DNA of 64,000 bases from Paramoeba atlantica (GCA_977017575.1 CDRNVI010000030.1:1116001-1180000); one strand, 5' to 3'; counted from the first letter of the stretch, positions 48,781 through 58,989 are shown. Program-made: numbers and translations. Notes: generated by a model from the letters alone, not told the origin.

Positions 48781-49290
48781 TCAGACCTCGGCTACTTCCT
48801 TAGTATTTTCATCGTCGCTCGACTCCAACTCCCGTCTACGCTTGGAGACGTCCATGCCCCTGGGAGGTTGGATATGACCCTGCTTTTTTATCATGCGCTT
48901 CGGTTTCTCAACTTTGCTGGGCTTGGTGTCGTTTTCACCCCGCTTGTTTTCGCCAGGAAGTTGTGTTGGACTTGTAATAGAGGAAGTCCCCACTCGGTTA
49001 TAAGTCGGCATTTTCGCTGTAGTGTTTCGTAATCTTTGAATGGTCTCTGCACTGGGCTGCCAGTATTTCGAATCACGCGGAATTAAAAAGAAAGGGTCCC
49101 TACTGATAGGGTCAAACGTGTTCGGCTCTCCGTCAGAATTCTCCGTGTCCTCTTGAATTTTCTTAGAAGCAAGAAGGGGGATATTCTTCTTAAAGGTCTC
49201 TGTTTTGCTTCGTAAGGGTCGTCCAGTGGCATAACTGCGACGCTGCTTTTGTTGTGTTGTCTTCTTCCACGCTCCTTCGTTGATTACCAT
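48781..49290 (-). CDS. Small basic protein, unknown function
   Basis: A 169-residue protein starting MVINEGAWKK, the first ATG of the frame. It is hydrophilic and mostly disordered, with Lys/Arg-rich ends (QQKQRRSYATGRPLRSK; RGMDVSKRRRELESSDDE) that look nuclear. The segment FDPISRDPFFLIPRDSKYWQPSAETIQRL (about 60-88) is the only part with a folded look. No family is recognised. It is the first host gene downstream (in transcription order) of the CWC27-like gene, across a 1.8 kb repeat-containing spacer. Confidence 0.5.
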   Translation of the reverse strand: MVINEGAWKKTTQQKQRRSYATGRPLRSKTETFKKNIPLLASKKIQEDTENSDGEPNTFDPISRDPFFLIPRDSKYWQPSAETIQRLRNTTAKMPTYNRVGTSSITSPTQLPGENKRGENDTKPSKVEKPKRMIKKQGHIQPPRGMDVSKRRRELESSDDENTKEVAEV

Positions 49291-49459
49291 AATGTTCCAA
49301 TGGTGCAATAAGATCGAAAATCGAAATCAAAATTTGAACATACAGTGAAATCTGAACAACATAAAATTACAATGCTTTGCGTGTACCGTCACCCCCTTCA
49401 CGTACATCTTCGAAAAAGTGGGAAAAGACTAAAATCAAAAGCGCTGTTACTACGGTAGC

Positions 49460-49590
49460 ACAATACGCCCCCCCCACTCAAAAATCATGAAAACAGTAAG
49501 AGAAAGGGCCAGTAAGAGAATGGGATTTGGGTCAAAATGACCAAATCTCTCTTACTGGGGGGGCATGCTTTTTCGGGGGGAAATCTGGAC
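49460..49590. repeat. C/G-run inverted-repeat element (family copy 2)
   Basis: Copy of the repeat at 18821-19135 in the opposite orientation. Read on the minus strand it gives AAAAAGCATGC, a C run, AGTAAGAG, GATTTGGTC, GACCCAAA and TCTCTTACTGG, matching the right part of copy 1 almost step by step. A C run near 49468 marks the other side. Confidence 0.65.
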
Positions 49591-50302
49591 CATTCATCCT
49601 AACTTGGGCTTTTGCACAGAATTGTTTCTAGAGGCGAGATTACGAGGCCGTAAGAAAGGTTTAAAAAAATCATTTTTTCACTTACCCGTGTTCCTAAATA
49701 TTTATTTGCTATAAAATAGTCGGTAGCAAAAAAGGCTAACACTCCGTGGTACAAAGTCTATTTTCCTGCTGGATACATAGAACTCCAGCCCCTCCGTCTC
49801 TTATCCTTCCGGTATCTCTCCGTTCTTCCCCGTCTTCCTCTTCCTCTTCTTCCCGCTCTGCCTCCCCCCTCCTCTCTTTCTCTTCCTTCTTCCTCTTCTG
49901 CCTCTTTCTCTTCTTCACATTTTGTCTCTTCCCTTTCTCTCTCCACCTCCTTCCCCTTCTTTGCTTTTCTCTGCTATCCGTTCCAGCTTCTTATTATGGC
50001 ACAAGCGTGATTCCCCGCAATGGAGCGATGCAGGGACACTGTCCGCATAAGGGATGCAACTAACAGCGTCATATGCGCAAGTTAGTTACATCCTAAAAAT
50101 ACTCTATCTTAAATGGTATGATATCATCATGCTATTTAAATTTCTTACTTAAAATGTATTTCCATGACGCGACACTTTCCCCGACGAACTCATGCCAATG
50201 CCCCGCAGGACTTCACAAGAGAACCACGCGGCGTTCCTACGCGAAACACTACCACATGTGACCATGTAAGCCTCTACTCCGAGCAGAAGATCTCGTCTCT
50301 AA
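49591..50302. other. Spacer with a long T/C-rich tract
   Basis: Between about 49790 and 49985 the plus strand is almost pure pyrimidine (TCTTCC repeats). Its opposite strand translates to Lys/Glu/Arg repeats, which I judge a chance result of the tract. In kinetoplastids such tracts often precede trans-splice sites of plus-strand genes, but no plus-strand gene is secure here. Confidence 0.4.
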
Positions 50303-50647
50303 TGCCCGCATCACCACTCCACGACATCAAAGGTGCCACAATTTCCGGAAATGACGGCAACACTGTCCGTCACAGACGCCCCCTGCAAACACAAATGTTT
50401 GAACCAGAACACGTGCCTTCATAAGTGTTGCAAAAGATATATGATTAACACGTATGACATAAAAACGAAAAGCTTCCTCGATTGTATGCAAGCAACAGTA
50501 GTAGTCTCGGGCGATTTGATCGGCCTTGTAGGAAAGGATAGGATCTCAGTCGGGGGAACGTGGGGGAGCTGGATTTTCATTGTTCCATCAAAAGATGCCA
50601 GACATGCGTTCGCCCGAACGGAATTCCGTCTCCTGCGCCAGTGGTGA
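50303..50647 (+). pseudogene. Gene fragment with HFM1/MER3-type zinc motif
   Basis: An open plus-strand stretch of 115 codons with no ATG at its start. It contains CKHKCLNQNTCLHKCCK, a Cys-x3-Cys-x5-Cys-x3-Cys-Cys pattern. That exact spacing, with His after the first and third Cys groups, is found near the C-terminus of HFM1/MER3 meiotic helicases. The following residues (SFLDCMQATVVVSGDLIGLV) are not recognised. Upstream and downstream frames are short, so it is probably a fragment. It could also be an exon-like part of an unrelated zinc protein. The spacer right of it (50648-51101) holds nothing recognised. Confidence 0.35.
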
Positions 50648-51101
50648 ATCTAGAGGGGTTATGCGGGCTTCATGTTGTGCATAATCTGTGTTTGTTTCCG
50701 TTCCCTAGCGGCATAGAGAACAGACTCACGAGGAAAAACTTTTACAAGACTTATTATCCGCGTGGTTCATAGATTCTGCCTCCTAGCCTGCACCGTCTTC
50801 CTTGCTTCCACAGCAAGGTAGCGACATAAAAGTGGTGGAAAGTAGTGGGGAAGATGAGCATTACGAAACAGTCAACCAACTCGTCAAAGACAGTGATATA
50901 GCAGGTGAAACAACACATGGATGGGAAGAACATACATGTATACTGTGACCCCCTTTAATGTCGACGCAAATTCGTTTCCCGTCTCTACTCCCAGGTCTCC
51001 TTTGATCGTAACACGTGAGAGACAATGCTTCCTATGAGAGATTCCGGTAGGAGACAAAATTCTGATAAGGCCAAGAAGCAGCACCATTTTATTACGCCGT
51101 C

Positions 51102-51632
51102 CTATCGTTCGTCATGTTGCTTGGCTAATGAAACCGTAAAGGGGGTTATTTTTTCCTTTCTGTGCGTCAAGAAAATTGGAGGAGTTGAAAAATATCCCGC
51201 CGTCTCATGATTCTTGTACTGCAATTTTGCTTCTGCGAAGCTTAGCGGTTTTCCTTCAGTCCCGTTCTTTTCAGAAACGTTTTGTTCATTATTGCTTACA
51301 GTGAAAATGGCATTCTCTTCTTCGGGTAAATTGTAGGCATCACCAGCGTCGGAAAAATCGTCGCCGCTTAACCGGGCGAGAAAACGGTCCTTTGCGCTCT
51401 TTCGAGTGTCTTCTACGCTCTGCCACTTTAACCTATTAATCCACGAGGACGCGGCTTGAGGTGACATTGTGGCTTGAGAATCGGTTGTTGACGCACGATC
51501 TTTTGATGATTCAGCAACTCTCGAAGCTTCCCCTTCCGTCGGGTTTTCCGCTTGTTCCTTTATGGATCTTTCTTCATACCGCGTTCTGAACTTTTCTAGC
51601 ATTGCTAGAGTCCGTGCTCTGTGCTCTTGCAT
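51102..51632 (-). CDS. CWC27-tail-like spliceosomal protein (tentative)
   Basis: A 176-residue hydrophilic protein. Three short blocks occur in the same order as in the C-terminal peptide of CWC27, the activated-spliceosome factor: RTLAMLEKFRTRYEER (human TLALLNQFKSKL), SSWINRLKWQSVEDTRKSAKD (human GWMSHVLQFEDKSRKVKD) and DAYNLPEEENA (human EIYDPRNP). The cyclophilin domain that precedes this tail in CWC27 is absent, so it would be a tail-only protein; kinetoplastids keep a spliceosome for trans-splicing. The match is short and by eye. Otherwise it is an unknown disordered protein. Confidence 0.45.
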   Translation of the reverse strand: MQEHRARTLAMLEKFRTRYEERSIKEQAENPTEGEASRVAESSKDRASTTDSQATMSPQAASSWINRLKWQSVEDTRKSAKDRFLARLSGDDFSDAGDAYNLPEEENAIFTVSNNEQNVSEKNGTEGKPLSFAEAKLQYKNHETAGYFSTPPIFLTHRKEKITPFTVSLAKQHDER

Positions 51633-51905
51633 TAGACATACGTAATAGTAAGTATGGTGATCCGGCAGAATCTACAACTAACTGCAACTTCAACACTTTA
51701 TAACTGCAACTCAATTTTCAATTGCTACAAAATATGAAAACCTAATCTATGAAAGAATCTTTTGGGATTGGAACAAAGTGTAACTATTCTGCTTTTGATG
51801 AACGAAAACCATGTTCTCCAAGTAAACTCGTAAACAAGGAGAAATAGAAGTGAAGCAGCACACGAAAGGGTGCTTTGATGCTCGCACAAATTAGAAACGC
51901 AGCAA

Positions 51906-54230
51906 TTATGCCGCATTGTTAGTCAAAATCTCCTCCAACTTTTGCAAAAATGTCTCAGTGTATGTATTTGATGCACGTATTTTTGTTGTCCATGGGTATT
52001 TCTGCACAATATTCTGCACCCAATTTTGATGTTCTTCAGAACAATGCGAAAGTTTTGTTCCTGCTGTAGTGTAGAGCATGGACTTGCACACGAGACTTTG
52101 ATGTATTTCCACCAGTTGAGCTACTATTTCTGAGCTAGTTTCCTCAACGAACAAAGTTGACTTCGACCGCCAAAGATCTAGATAGTGCAGCGTGGCCATT
52201 AAAGTGCTGTCAAGTTCAGTTTTTGAACTTTCCCATGCAAAACCCCTTTTCAACTTGAAGTATTCCCCTATCGGTCGACGAGACAGGGATTGTGATATGC
52301 CCGTTGTGTCTGAGTTTCGATAAAAGAGTTTAAGTTCTGCATCTTTCGCCACTGTGGCCAGTGATTCAGCGTAGGAATACCACATCATCGTTTCATACTC
52401 TGTCGCTTCTGATTCACATGATACCAAATCCTCATTCGCGTTCTTTTCGCGTAACAAGAAGAAGGGTCTACCAAGTGCTCCATTTAAAATGAACCTTGCA
52501 TCATTCAATTCTTCCTGTAACTGTCCTATTCGAACAATAGCCTCTCGCAGTCTGCTCAGCATTACTCGTAACGTTGCCTCACAGTTTCTAAGATTGCACC
52601 CAAGAAAGACCCAAAAATAAGAACGTGTAAATAATTGTAGTTCTGTAACCTGGGATTCATTGGCGATGTGGTATTCTACAGTCTTGGTTATTTTCTCGGC
52701 CAAGACTGGAGCGTGCAACATCTCTTCACGATCCCATGAAGAATTTTGATAGCGGGTGTGCGTTAAACAATCGAACACGCTAAACATGTGCGCAAGCAGT
52801 GGTTCCAGCCGATCGCTCGGCATTGAATTGTTCCCCGCTGTGTGCGCCTCAATGAAATATTCTACAAGATGCTCATCACGAGCTGTATCACTCTGTATGT
52901 CACATAATAAGTATAAAGGGGCTTCGAAAAGTCGTTCTGCGTCGCCTTCCCGGGCTTTATTTGCTTCCTTACAGTAGGCGGCTGATGCAACCTGCATAAG
53001 TGTCGAATAGCCCTTATGTTGTGAAATGTCAAAAGGAAAACTATGCCCCATAAAGCTCATGTGCAAAACAGAAAACAAATGGGCCAAAAAAATTGTATCA
53101 AAAGCAGTCTGGTGAGTTATACCTACCGTGAGAGCTTCATGAATCCATTCTTTCTCGTTACATAACATGCCGCCCAAAAGCTTCACCATAAGCTGATCCC
53201 TTGGATTCTCATCCTTAGCATTTTCTATGCAACTGTGGACATCCCTAACGAGCCCTTCCTCCGCTTTCTCGAGCCATGATTCGATCCCACTATCGGACCA
53301 CGATCCGACCTTGTGAGCGGCGGACTTTTCACAATGGAGTTTACTGGAAACCTGTGTCTGTATATGAATAAGATGACATCGTAAAATTGCCCACAAACGG
53401 TCATACCAGAAATGAAACACCCCTTCCGTTGCGGCTATCTCCCCGCTGAGTAAACCACTTACACAACGATTTAAACGCTGTGTTGCCGCGGAGGTTTCCT
53501 CTGATCCTCTCATGTTCTGTGCGCCACGGGATTTTAACTCCTTCATGGTCCCCAGCGTTCGTACACGCTGAGCGTCATCCATCACTGTGCTGTTAAGCTC
53601 TTGGGTGGGATCCGTGGCGTATTCCCCGAACAGAGGAATCAGGGAGGCATTGGGGAACCATTTCGACAAGCCTGGGACGCGGCTGGGCTGTGCACACGTG
53701 AACACTGCCCCTCGCCATGCCGCTCCCTCCTCGGTACATTGTCTCGCGGCCCCTTGGAGATTTCCTTTTCGAATGTGCGAAATGACCGCATAGAGCAGCT
53801 GCTCTTCCTTTTCGTACCCTAGCCAGTTATTGTTCTTTAGGAATTGGGCCATAGAGGCCTTTTCTTTTTCCCGCAGTGATTTTGTGAACGCGGAGTCTTC
53901 GTGAGCTTCGTACCGAAAGAAGAGTTCCAGCCACCGACAGGCTAAAATCGCCCGTCGAAGGAAGGGACGTGTTTGGGCGAGATGTTGAAGCAAGACGATG
54001 TGCGGTATAGTACGGGAACTGGCACTTGATGAGGATAGAGTAGGACTCCCCTTGTACATCTCTTCCTTTGTATTTTCCGCGTCATTTACAAAGAGGTACA
54101 CCATATTCCAAATTATTTGAGCGAATTTATCCTGCTTCACATTAAGTAGGCGCTGCAGTGGCTTGGTGAGAGATGTCGTGACGAGTTTTGGTTCAAATCC
54201 ATGCAAGGCGTGTGCGTATTCCAGGTTCAT
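51906..54230 (-). CDS. NUP107: Nucleoporin of the Nup107/Nup84 family
   Basis: A 774-residue, almost entirely helical protein. The strongest block is EEQLLYAVISHIRKGNLQGAARQCTEEGAAWRGAVF (about 138-173), equivalent to the family's helix pair ending in (L/C)C-x-x-x-G-x-x-W-R-A-A; WYDRLWAILRCHLIHIQTQ corresponds to the Trp-rich helix of the middle domain. Length and the lack of FG repeats fit the scaffold nucleoporin that anchors the outer-ring (Y) complex; trypanosomes have a recognisable counterpart. The N-terminus lacks targeting signals. It starts at a clear ATG 171 bases from the next gene. Composition is balanced, without the GC-island pattern of its neighbour. Confidence 0.7.
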   Translation of the reverse strand: MNLEYAHALHGFEPKLVTTSLTKPLQRLLNVKQDKFAQIIWNMVYLFVNDAENTKEEMYKGSPTLSSSSASSRTIPHIVLLQHLAQTRPFLRRAILACRWLELFFRYEAHEDSAFTKSLREKEKASMAQFLKNNNWLGYEKEEQLLYAVISHIRKGNLQGAARQCTEEGAAWRGAVFTCAQPSRVPGLSKWFPNASLIPLFGEYATDPTQELNSTVMDDAQRVRTLGTMKELKSRGAQNMRGSEETSAATQRLNRCVSGLLSGEIAATEGVFHFWYDRLWAILRCHLIHIQTQVSSKLHCEKSAAHKVGSWSDSGIESWLEKAEEGLVRDVHSCIENAKDENPRDQLMVKLLGGMLCNEKEWIHEALTVGITHQTAFDTIFLAHLFSVLHMSFMGHSFPFDISQHKGYSTLMQVASAAYCKEANKAREGDAERLFEAPLYLLCDIQSDTARDEHLVEYFIEAHTAGNNSMPSDRLEPLLAHMFSVFDCLTHTRYQNSSWDREEMLHAPVLAEKITKTVEYHIANESQVTELQLFTRSYFWVFLGCNLRNCEATLRVMLSRLREAIVRIGQLQEELNDARFILNGALGRPFFLLREKNANEDLVSCESEATEYETMMWYSYAESLATVAKDAELKLFYRNSDTTGISQSLSRRPIGEYFKLKRGFAWESSKTELDSTLMATLHYLDLWRSKSTLFVEETSSEIVAQLVEIHQSLVCKSMLYTTAGTKLSHCSEEHQNWVQNIVQKYPWTTKIRASNTYTETFLQKLEEILTNNAA

Positions 54231-54401
54231 TTGGATATTGAAAATGCTATATGATATAATAAGTCAAATTTATCAGAGTTAGTCTGTTAAAAAATTCATA
54301 TCCTGAATTTACAAGCGATACAAATGAAACATGCTGGTATTCTTTGTCCTTTCGTATTCAAAGTTCGTATGGAGTTGTCATATACATGCTACAAGAATTT
54401 T

Positions 54402-55955
54402 TCATGTGCTAGCTTCCGAGGCGGTTTCAGCTTTCAAGGGGTTTTCTGGTGAAGCAAAGTAAAAGTTGTGAACTGCGTGTATTGCGGCCTCTTGCATTGA
54501 TTCCTGAAGATCATATCCCTCACCAATTCCTAAGACATGTTCCCCAAACAGGAGTTCAGTTGCCATTAGTTTTTCACGTTGCGGTTGTTGTTCGGTCGTG
54601 TAATCCTGTGGAGGGTCATCATCCGCCGTGACGTACGCGGGACGAAACGATATTGGTTGTCCCTCTATCGACGCGGGTGCCAAGCCCGAGTACTTCACGA
54701 TGAACTGTATTTCCTTCAACGCGTTCGGCGGATCAACAATCTCAACCAGCACATCCGGAACATCCGGGAATCGCGCCTTACGCTTTACCATTTTTGAGCT
54801 CGTAAACAGCCGGGTGGAGGGCATACCCCCTGCGGAGCGCTCCGCTCTCCGTGCCACCTCGCGCTTCCTCTCCAACGGGTGTCTCCCGTCCTTTCCCCCT
54901 TTCCTCGCGACGGGAAACATCAACTTTCTCACCAACGCCCGCGCAAACACCTCTCCACGGATCAGGTACACATACCCCACCCACGCCCACACATGGTTAC
55001 ACAACCACCTCACCCTTGGCAACAAATCCGGCAACTGCGCGGGGGACCGCCTCCGCAACTGCCGCGTGGCCGCGCCCAGCGCCCTTCGATAATGAAAAAT
55101 CCTCTCCCCCACATTCCCCGACAGCACCTTATCCTGGGCCCTCCCCAGGGCCTGCCGCAGCCTTGCGCGTCGCAGCTGCAGCACCTGGAGCTCGCGCCAC
55201 AGCCCCACCTCGGTGGCCAGGCCCAGCACGCGGGCCATCCCGAGGCGCCCCGCGCAGCCCACCACGGGGGTGAGCCCACACACGGCCGCGGTGAGGGCCT
55301 CGAGGTGCGGCGCGCGCAGCCGTGGGAACTGCCCCAGGAAGGTCTCGTGGAGGAACTCCTGGACGCGGCTGGAGCCGAGGAGGGTGAGGGGGCCGAGCGG
55401 GGGGTCACGGAGGGTACGGCAGGTGAGGGCCTGGTACGTGCGGTAGGTGAGGGGGGTGTAGTGGGCGGGAGGGGTCGGGGAGGGGGGGTTGCGTAAGGGG
55501 TCAGAGGAGGAGGAGGGAGTAGTAGGAGTAGGTGTATCGGGGCGATGGCTACTCTTCGTACCGTTGCTGGTAGGATGTAGAGGCGTGGTTGTTAGGGTTG
55601 TGGTGCGAAGTAGGGGGTACCGGGCCTCACAGACGCGTAGGCAGTAGGCGTAGAGTGCGGACTGGGGGTGACGACTAGGGGTGCCTTTACGGGGGACGGG
55701 GTGCTGGGTGGCGTGTCGGGTGTCGTGGTAGCGTTGGTTGGAGGCGTCGACCCAGGGGACTCCGGTTTGGGTGGAGGGGGGACGGAGGAGGTCACGGTGA
55801 AGGGGGAGTAGGGTGCGTTTGTGTCGGACGTGGGGGTGGTAGGGGTGGCGGATACCGTGGGCTCGCTCGGCGCGGGTGCTGTACGGGCGTGGTCGGGATG
55901 AAGAGGAGTAGGGGAGGAGGGGTAGCAGAGGTGAGATCCGCCGTGTAGCGGACAT
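54402..55955 (-). CDS. mL44-like mitochondrial protein: degenerate RNase III domain plus dsRBD
   Basis: A 517-residue protein starting MSATRRISPLLPLLPYSSSS, a mitochondrial leader; the frame is open upstream to 56012 without an ATG. After a Pro/Thr/His-rich linker, residues about 205-265 resemble an RNase III fold (LLGSSRVQEFLHETFLGQFP, HLEALTAAVCGL) but lack the Asn-Glu-x-Leu-Glu-x-x-Gly-Asp catalytic signature, so it should not cleave RNA. The C-terminus (about 415-500) fits a double-stranded RNA-binding domain: ALKEIQFIVKYSGLAPASI and ESMQEAAIHAVHNFYF. This plan is that of large-subunit mitoribosomal protein mL44; kinetoplastid editing and processing proteins with inactive RNase III domains are the alternative. 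The plus strand flips from C-rich to G-rich near 55250. Confidence 0.6.
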   Translation of the reverse strand: MSATRRISPLLPLLPYSSSSRPRPYSTRAERAHGIRHPYHPHVRHKRTLLPLHRDLLRPPSTQTGVPWVDASNQRYHDTRHATQHPVPRKGTPSRHPQSALYAYCLRVCEARYPLLRTTTLTTTPLHPTSNGTKSSHRPDTPTPTTPSSSSDPLRNPPSPTPPAHYTPLTYRTYQALTCRTLRDPPLGPLTLLGSSRVQEFLHETFLGQFPRLRAPHLEALTAAVCGLTPVVGCAGRLGMARVLGLATEVGLWRELQVLQLRRARLRQALGRAQDKVLSGNVGERIFHYRRALGAATRQLRRRSPAQLPDLLPRVRWLCNHVWAWVGYVYLIRGEVFARALVRKLMFPVARKGGKDGRHPLERKREVARRAERSAGGMPSTRLFTSSKMVKRKARFPDVPDVLVEIVDPPNALKEIQFIVKYSGLAPASIEGQPISFRPAYVTADDDPPQDYTTEQQPQREKLMATELLFGEHVLGIGEGYDLQESMQEAAIHAVHNFYFASPENPLKAETASEAST

Positions 55956-56012
55956 GCAGGAGAAAGGGAAGTGAGTGCTGGGAAGGTGGACGAGAAAGGT
56001 CAAGGAGCTCAA

Positions 56013-58140
56013 GTATTAGTTAGGTGTTCGAAGGGAACAGCTCATAAGATGAAAAATGATAATGAGCGAAAGTATGCTGAATAGCATCAAAGATACATAT
56101 AAACACCTCGACAAGAATAAGGCACCCCCCCTTGATTTTCGCAAGCGGGGACCCATGGGGGTTGTAGCACCACTTTTTGGTTCCAAATTTTGAGATCTGT
56201 GTTCCCGGGGTTTTTAGCCTGTTTTAAGACTTTGAAAAAAAACGTTTGAGAAAATAATTTTTGAGAACTGGTTTTGTAAAATTATGGTAAAATCCAAGTA
56301 CCGTACACCATGGGGAGGGATGACACCCTGGGGAAAATATTATTGTGCACAAGTATAGTATGGTCATAGTATTACTATGACAAAAGGTAAAAGAAATAAG
56401 TTGCTCCGCGTATGTTGGAGAAGGAATGGAAACGCAAAGTGTCGAAAGCGATTAAGCAGTTTGGCTCCTTATTTTTCGGCTAAGCAAAAGATGTCAAAGA
56501 TGAAATTCATGTTCTGGATTAAGCTATGTCAGAGGGTCGAAATGTCTAGTATAGCTTCCCAGTGTATGGTCAGCCGGGTGACTGCTTTTAATGGAAACGT
56601 CAACTTCTAAGATGGGTGTCGAAGGCCGTTGAAGAACGCAACAAGACTATACGGTTTTCGAACTCCTTCGGTTGATACTTGTTTGATCGATTTATACTTC
56701 TAAAATATAATATAAATAGAAAGAACTGTGCCGTGGACGAAACCTTTCTGGCAGCAAGCAACGCTTCCGGGCGCTTTTGCTGTCCCTTAAATCTGTTAAG
56801 AAAGAAATTATTTTGACAGAAGGTGAGGAATCTTGTTCTGATTCATCTGAAGGAGAAGAAGCAGAAGATAACGAAGGTGAAGGAGATGACACGTGGAACA
56901 GAATAAACGATTCATGTCGTAAAGCGGAAGCGAGTGTTCAAGATGAAAGCAATGTATTCTTTTAAAAAGTGGTTCAAAAATATTATGTTTGAAAGTGGGT
57001 AAAATATAAGTTGTCTGCACCCGGAAATGTATATCGAGCGCACTACATACTACAGTACACAACATGCGACGGTAGTTACGCCTCAAGATCATATTATATT
57101 GGATTGAAACGTTTATGAAACTCTAGGAATAGTGATTCGGCGGTGTGAGTGTTAATTGGAATTCCCAAAAGCGAAGAATGCTTTAGCAGGGAATTGTACT
57201 CTAGTACTAAACGGTTCACACCTAAAAAAGATATTTAAAAAAGGGTTTTATAGAATCTTTGTGCGTGTAATTGTATTTGAAATTTTATGCCTTCACAAAC
57301 TCCTCCACCGGATTTTTATCACTTGGGAACACGGAGGCGAGGTTAGCGAGGGACGTGGTTAAAATCGGTCGGCAAATACTGACGCCTCGCGAATGTACTC
57401 GCATTTATGCTTCTCTCCACTATGAGTATCACTATGTACTCACAGAAGTCCGGGGCCACATTATCGCCGTACATGACAGTCAGCGCTTACACGCGCCTGC
57501 TGCTGCTGCAAAGGCGAATGTAGATCGTTTAAAAAAATGTCTCATGAAGGTTCTGCTGGTAGATCGTCCCAATACGTACTCACTAGTATACACTAGTATA
57601 CTCACTAGTATTTTGCTTGTCTACAACAGGAATCCGGGATCAAAGATTGTGCCCTACATGTCATCAACAATCTAAATAATGCTGTGCGTGATACGAAAAG
57701 TATTGTGATCACTCGCAATTTGTCCCTAACATTGACTAAAATGCTTGATGGAAATAAGTTTGGATCGCAGCAGATGACCCAATCCCAGCGGATACAACAA
57801 TAAACCTTGGAGTCATTCAAATTAGAGCACCAGAAATTGGAGGTGAGCCAATTACTTGGAAGAAATGGATGCGTAACATTCTGAGAACCCACTTAGATGC
57901 GTACTTTACATTACAAAATCATCCCACCTTCAACTCACCCATTAGTCGTTCGCACATTATTGCTTCAGCTATATTAACGCGTACCTTTATGGCCATGCAC
58001 TCCAGGACTAGATGGATAGCACGAAACACACAACGTCAAATTGCTACTGATCTTTCTAAAGAATGGTTTCCTCGAAAACAATAGTTTTGTTAAAAACTTG
58101 AACAAAATATTTTAAAAGGATATTGCTCATGCAGTATGTT
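56013..58140. other. Spacer with decayed open frames of unknown origin
   Basis: No intact gene. A C run near 56127 is followed by a short low-complexity part. About 56370-56960 has short plus-strand frames, one acidic (SSEGEEAEDNEGEGDD). About 57270-58084 has plus-strand open stretches with protein-like content, e.g. ILTPRECTRIYASLHYEY and THLDAYFTLQNHPTF. They match no family I know. The neighbourhood suggests remains of mobile DNA, but this is not shown. Confidence 0.35.
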
Positions 58141-58162
58141 TTTATGCTAGTATGTTTTTATG

Positions 58163-58216
58163 CCCCCCCTTTATACTTCCAATGGTACTGAAACCGGCAG
58201 AAGTATAAAGGGGGGG
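58163..58216. repeat. C-run/G-run hairpin
   Basis: A perfect 17-base inverted repeat, CCCCCCCTTTATACTTC at 58163-58179 and its complement at 58200-58216, with a 20-base centre. TGACAGTATA follows the G run; the same G-run plus TGACAGTAT occurs at about 39983 and a similar TACAGTA after the G run at 709. Confidence 0.8.
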
Positions 58217-58244
58217 TGACAGTATACTATACATATATGATATA

Positions 58245-58989
58245 TACAGGGGTGTAAATTTGGATGTGGGGGGGTATAAAGTTTGTAAAACTTGGCCAAT
58301 TTTGGAAAATTATAGCGCATTCGAGAGCTCTCGAACTGGGCTCATGAACGTGCATGTACGGCATCTGCGTTAATTAGAATTTCGAGTGCACGTAAAAAAA
58401 ATTAGTTTTTTTGGGAGGTAAAATTTTGCATTTTTCACAGTTTTTCTGATTTCTCCCCTGATTAATGCTACAAAGATGGGGTTGTGGGCCATCACCCGAA
58501 CACAAAGACTACGAAAGGGTTTATTCTTCGCCTGGACACGTAAAAGCAAGCTGGTGCATGGTTCTTGTTGCGGATTACGAAACAACACAATCTTTTTCGC
58601 GCTAAAAAATCATGTTCCATAGTGGGCGACTCCAAAAATGGTTGAGCCCCTCGGAATAGTGCAGATTTGATTATTGCGATCGAAGCAGCGTTTCAAGGCC
58701 CATGAAAATGCCATGAAGAGCTTTCGAAAGCGATGCTGTATTGTGATTGGGATTAATCGACGATAATAGCAATTATAATTTTTTTTTTCGATATTTGCTA
58801 TTGTTTTAGAAAGTTGCAAATAGCTTTTGGGGGCGCTTTGTCTAGGGGGCAATACCCCCTTGTGCATAGTTCGGCCTTGTTACGTTCATGAGCCCTGTTC
58901 GGGAGCTCTCGAATGCGCTATTATTTTCCAAAATTGGCTAAGTTTTACAAATTTTAGACCCCCCCCACATCCAAATTTACACCCCTGTA
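58245..58989. mobile_element. Non-autonomous element with about 100-base terminal inverted repeats
   Basis: The ends are TACAGGGGTGTAAATTTGG and its inverted copy CCAAATTTACACCCCTGTA, with imperfect inverted homology continuing for about 100 bases (CATCC with C run, AAAACTT, CCAATTTT, GCGCATTCGAGAGCTC, CTCATGAACG). The sequence CTATACATATATGATATA stands directly on both sides (58227-58244 and 58990-59007); since the surroundings are a TATA-type microsatellite this may be a target duplication or pre-existing repeats. The 550-base interior has two short minus-strand frames (58370-58588, 58610-58867) without known similarity. A related lone end is at 7681-7770. Confidence 0.8.

Noticed and set aside
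49736-49985. Lys/Glu/Arg-repeat protein frames on the minus strand.
   Set aside because: They come from a pure T/C tract with no unique sequence; a simple-sequence region, not a gene.
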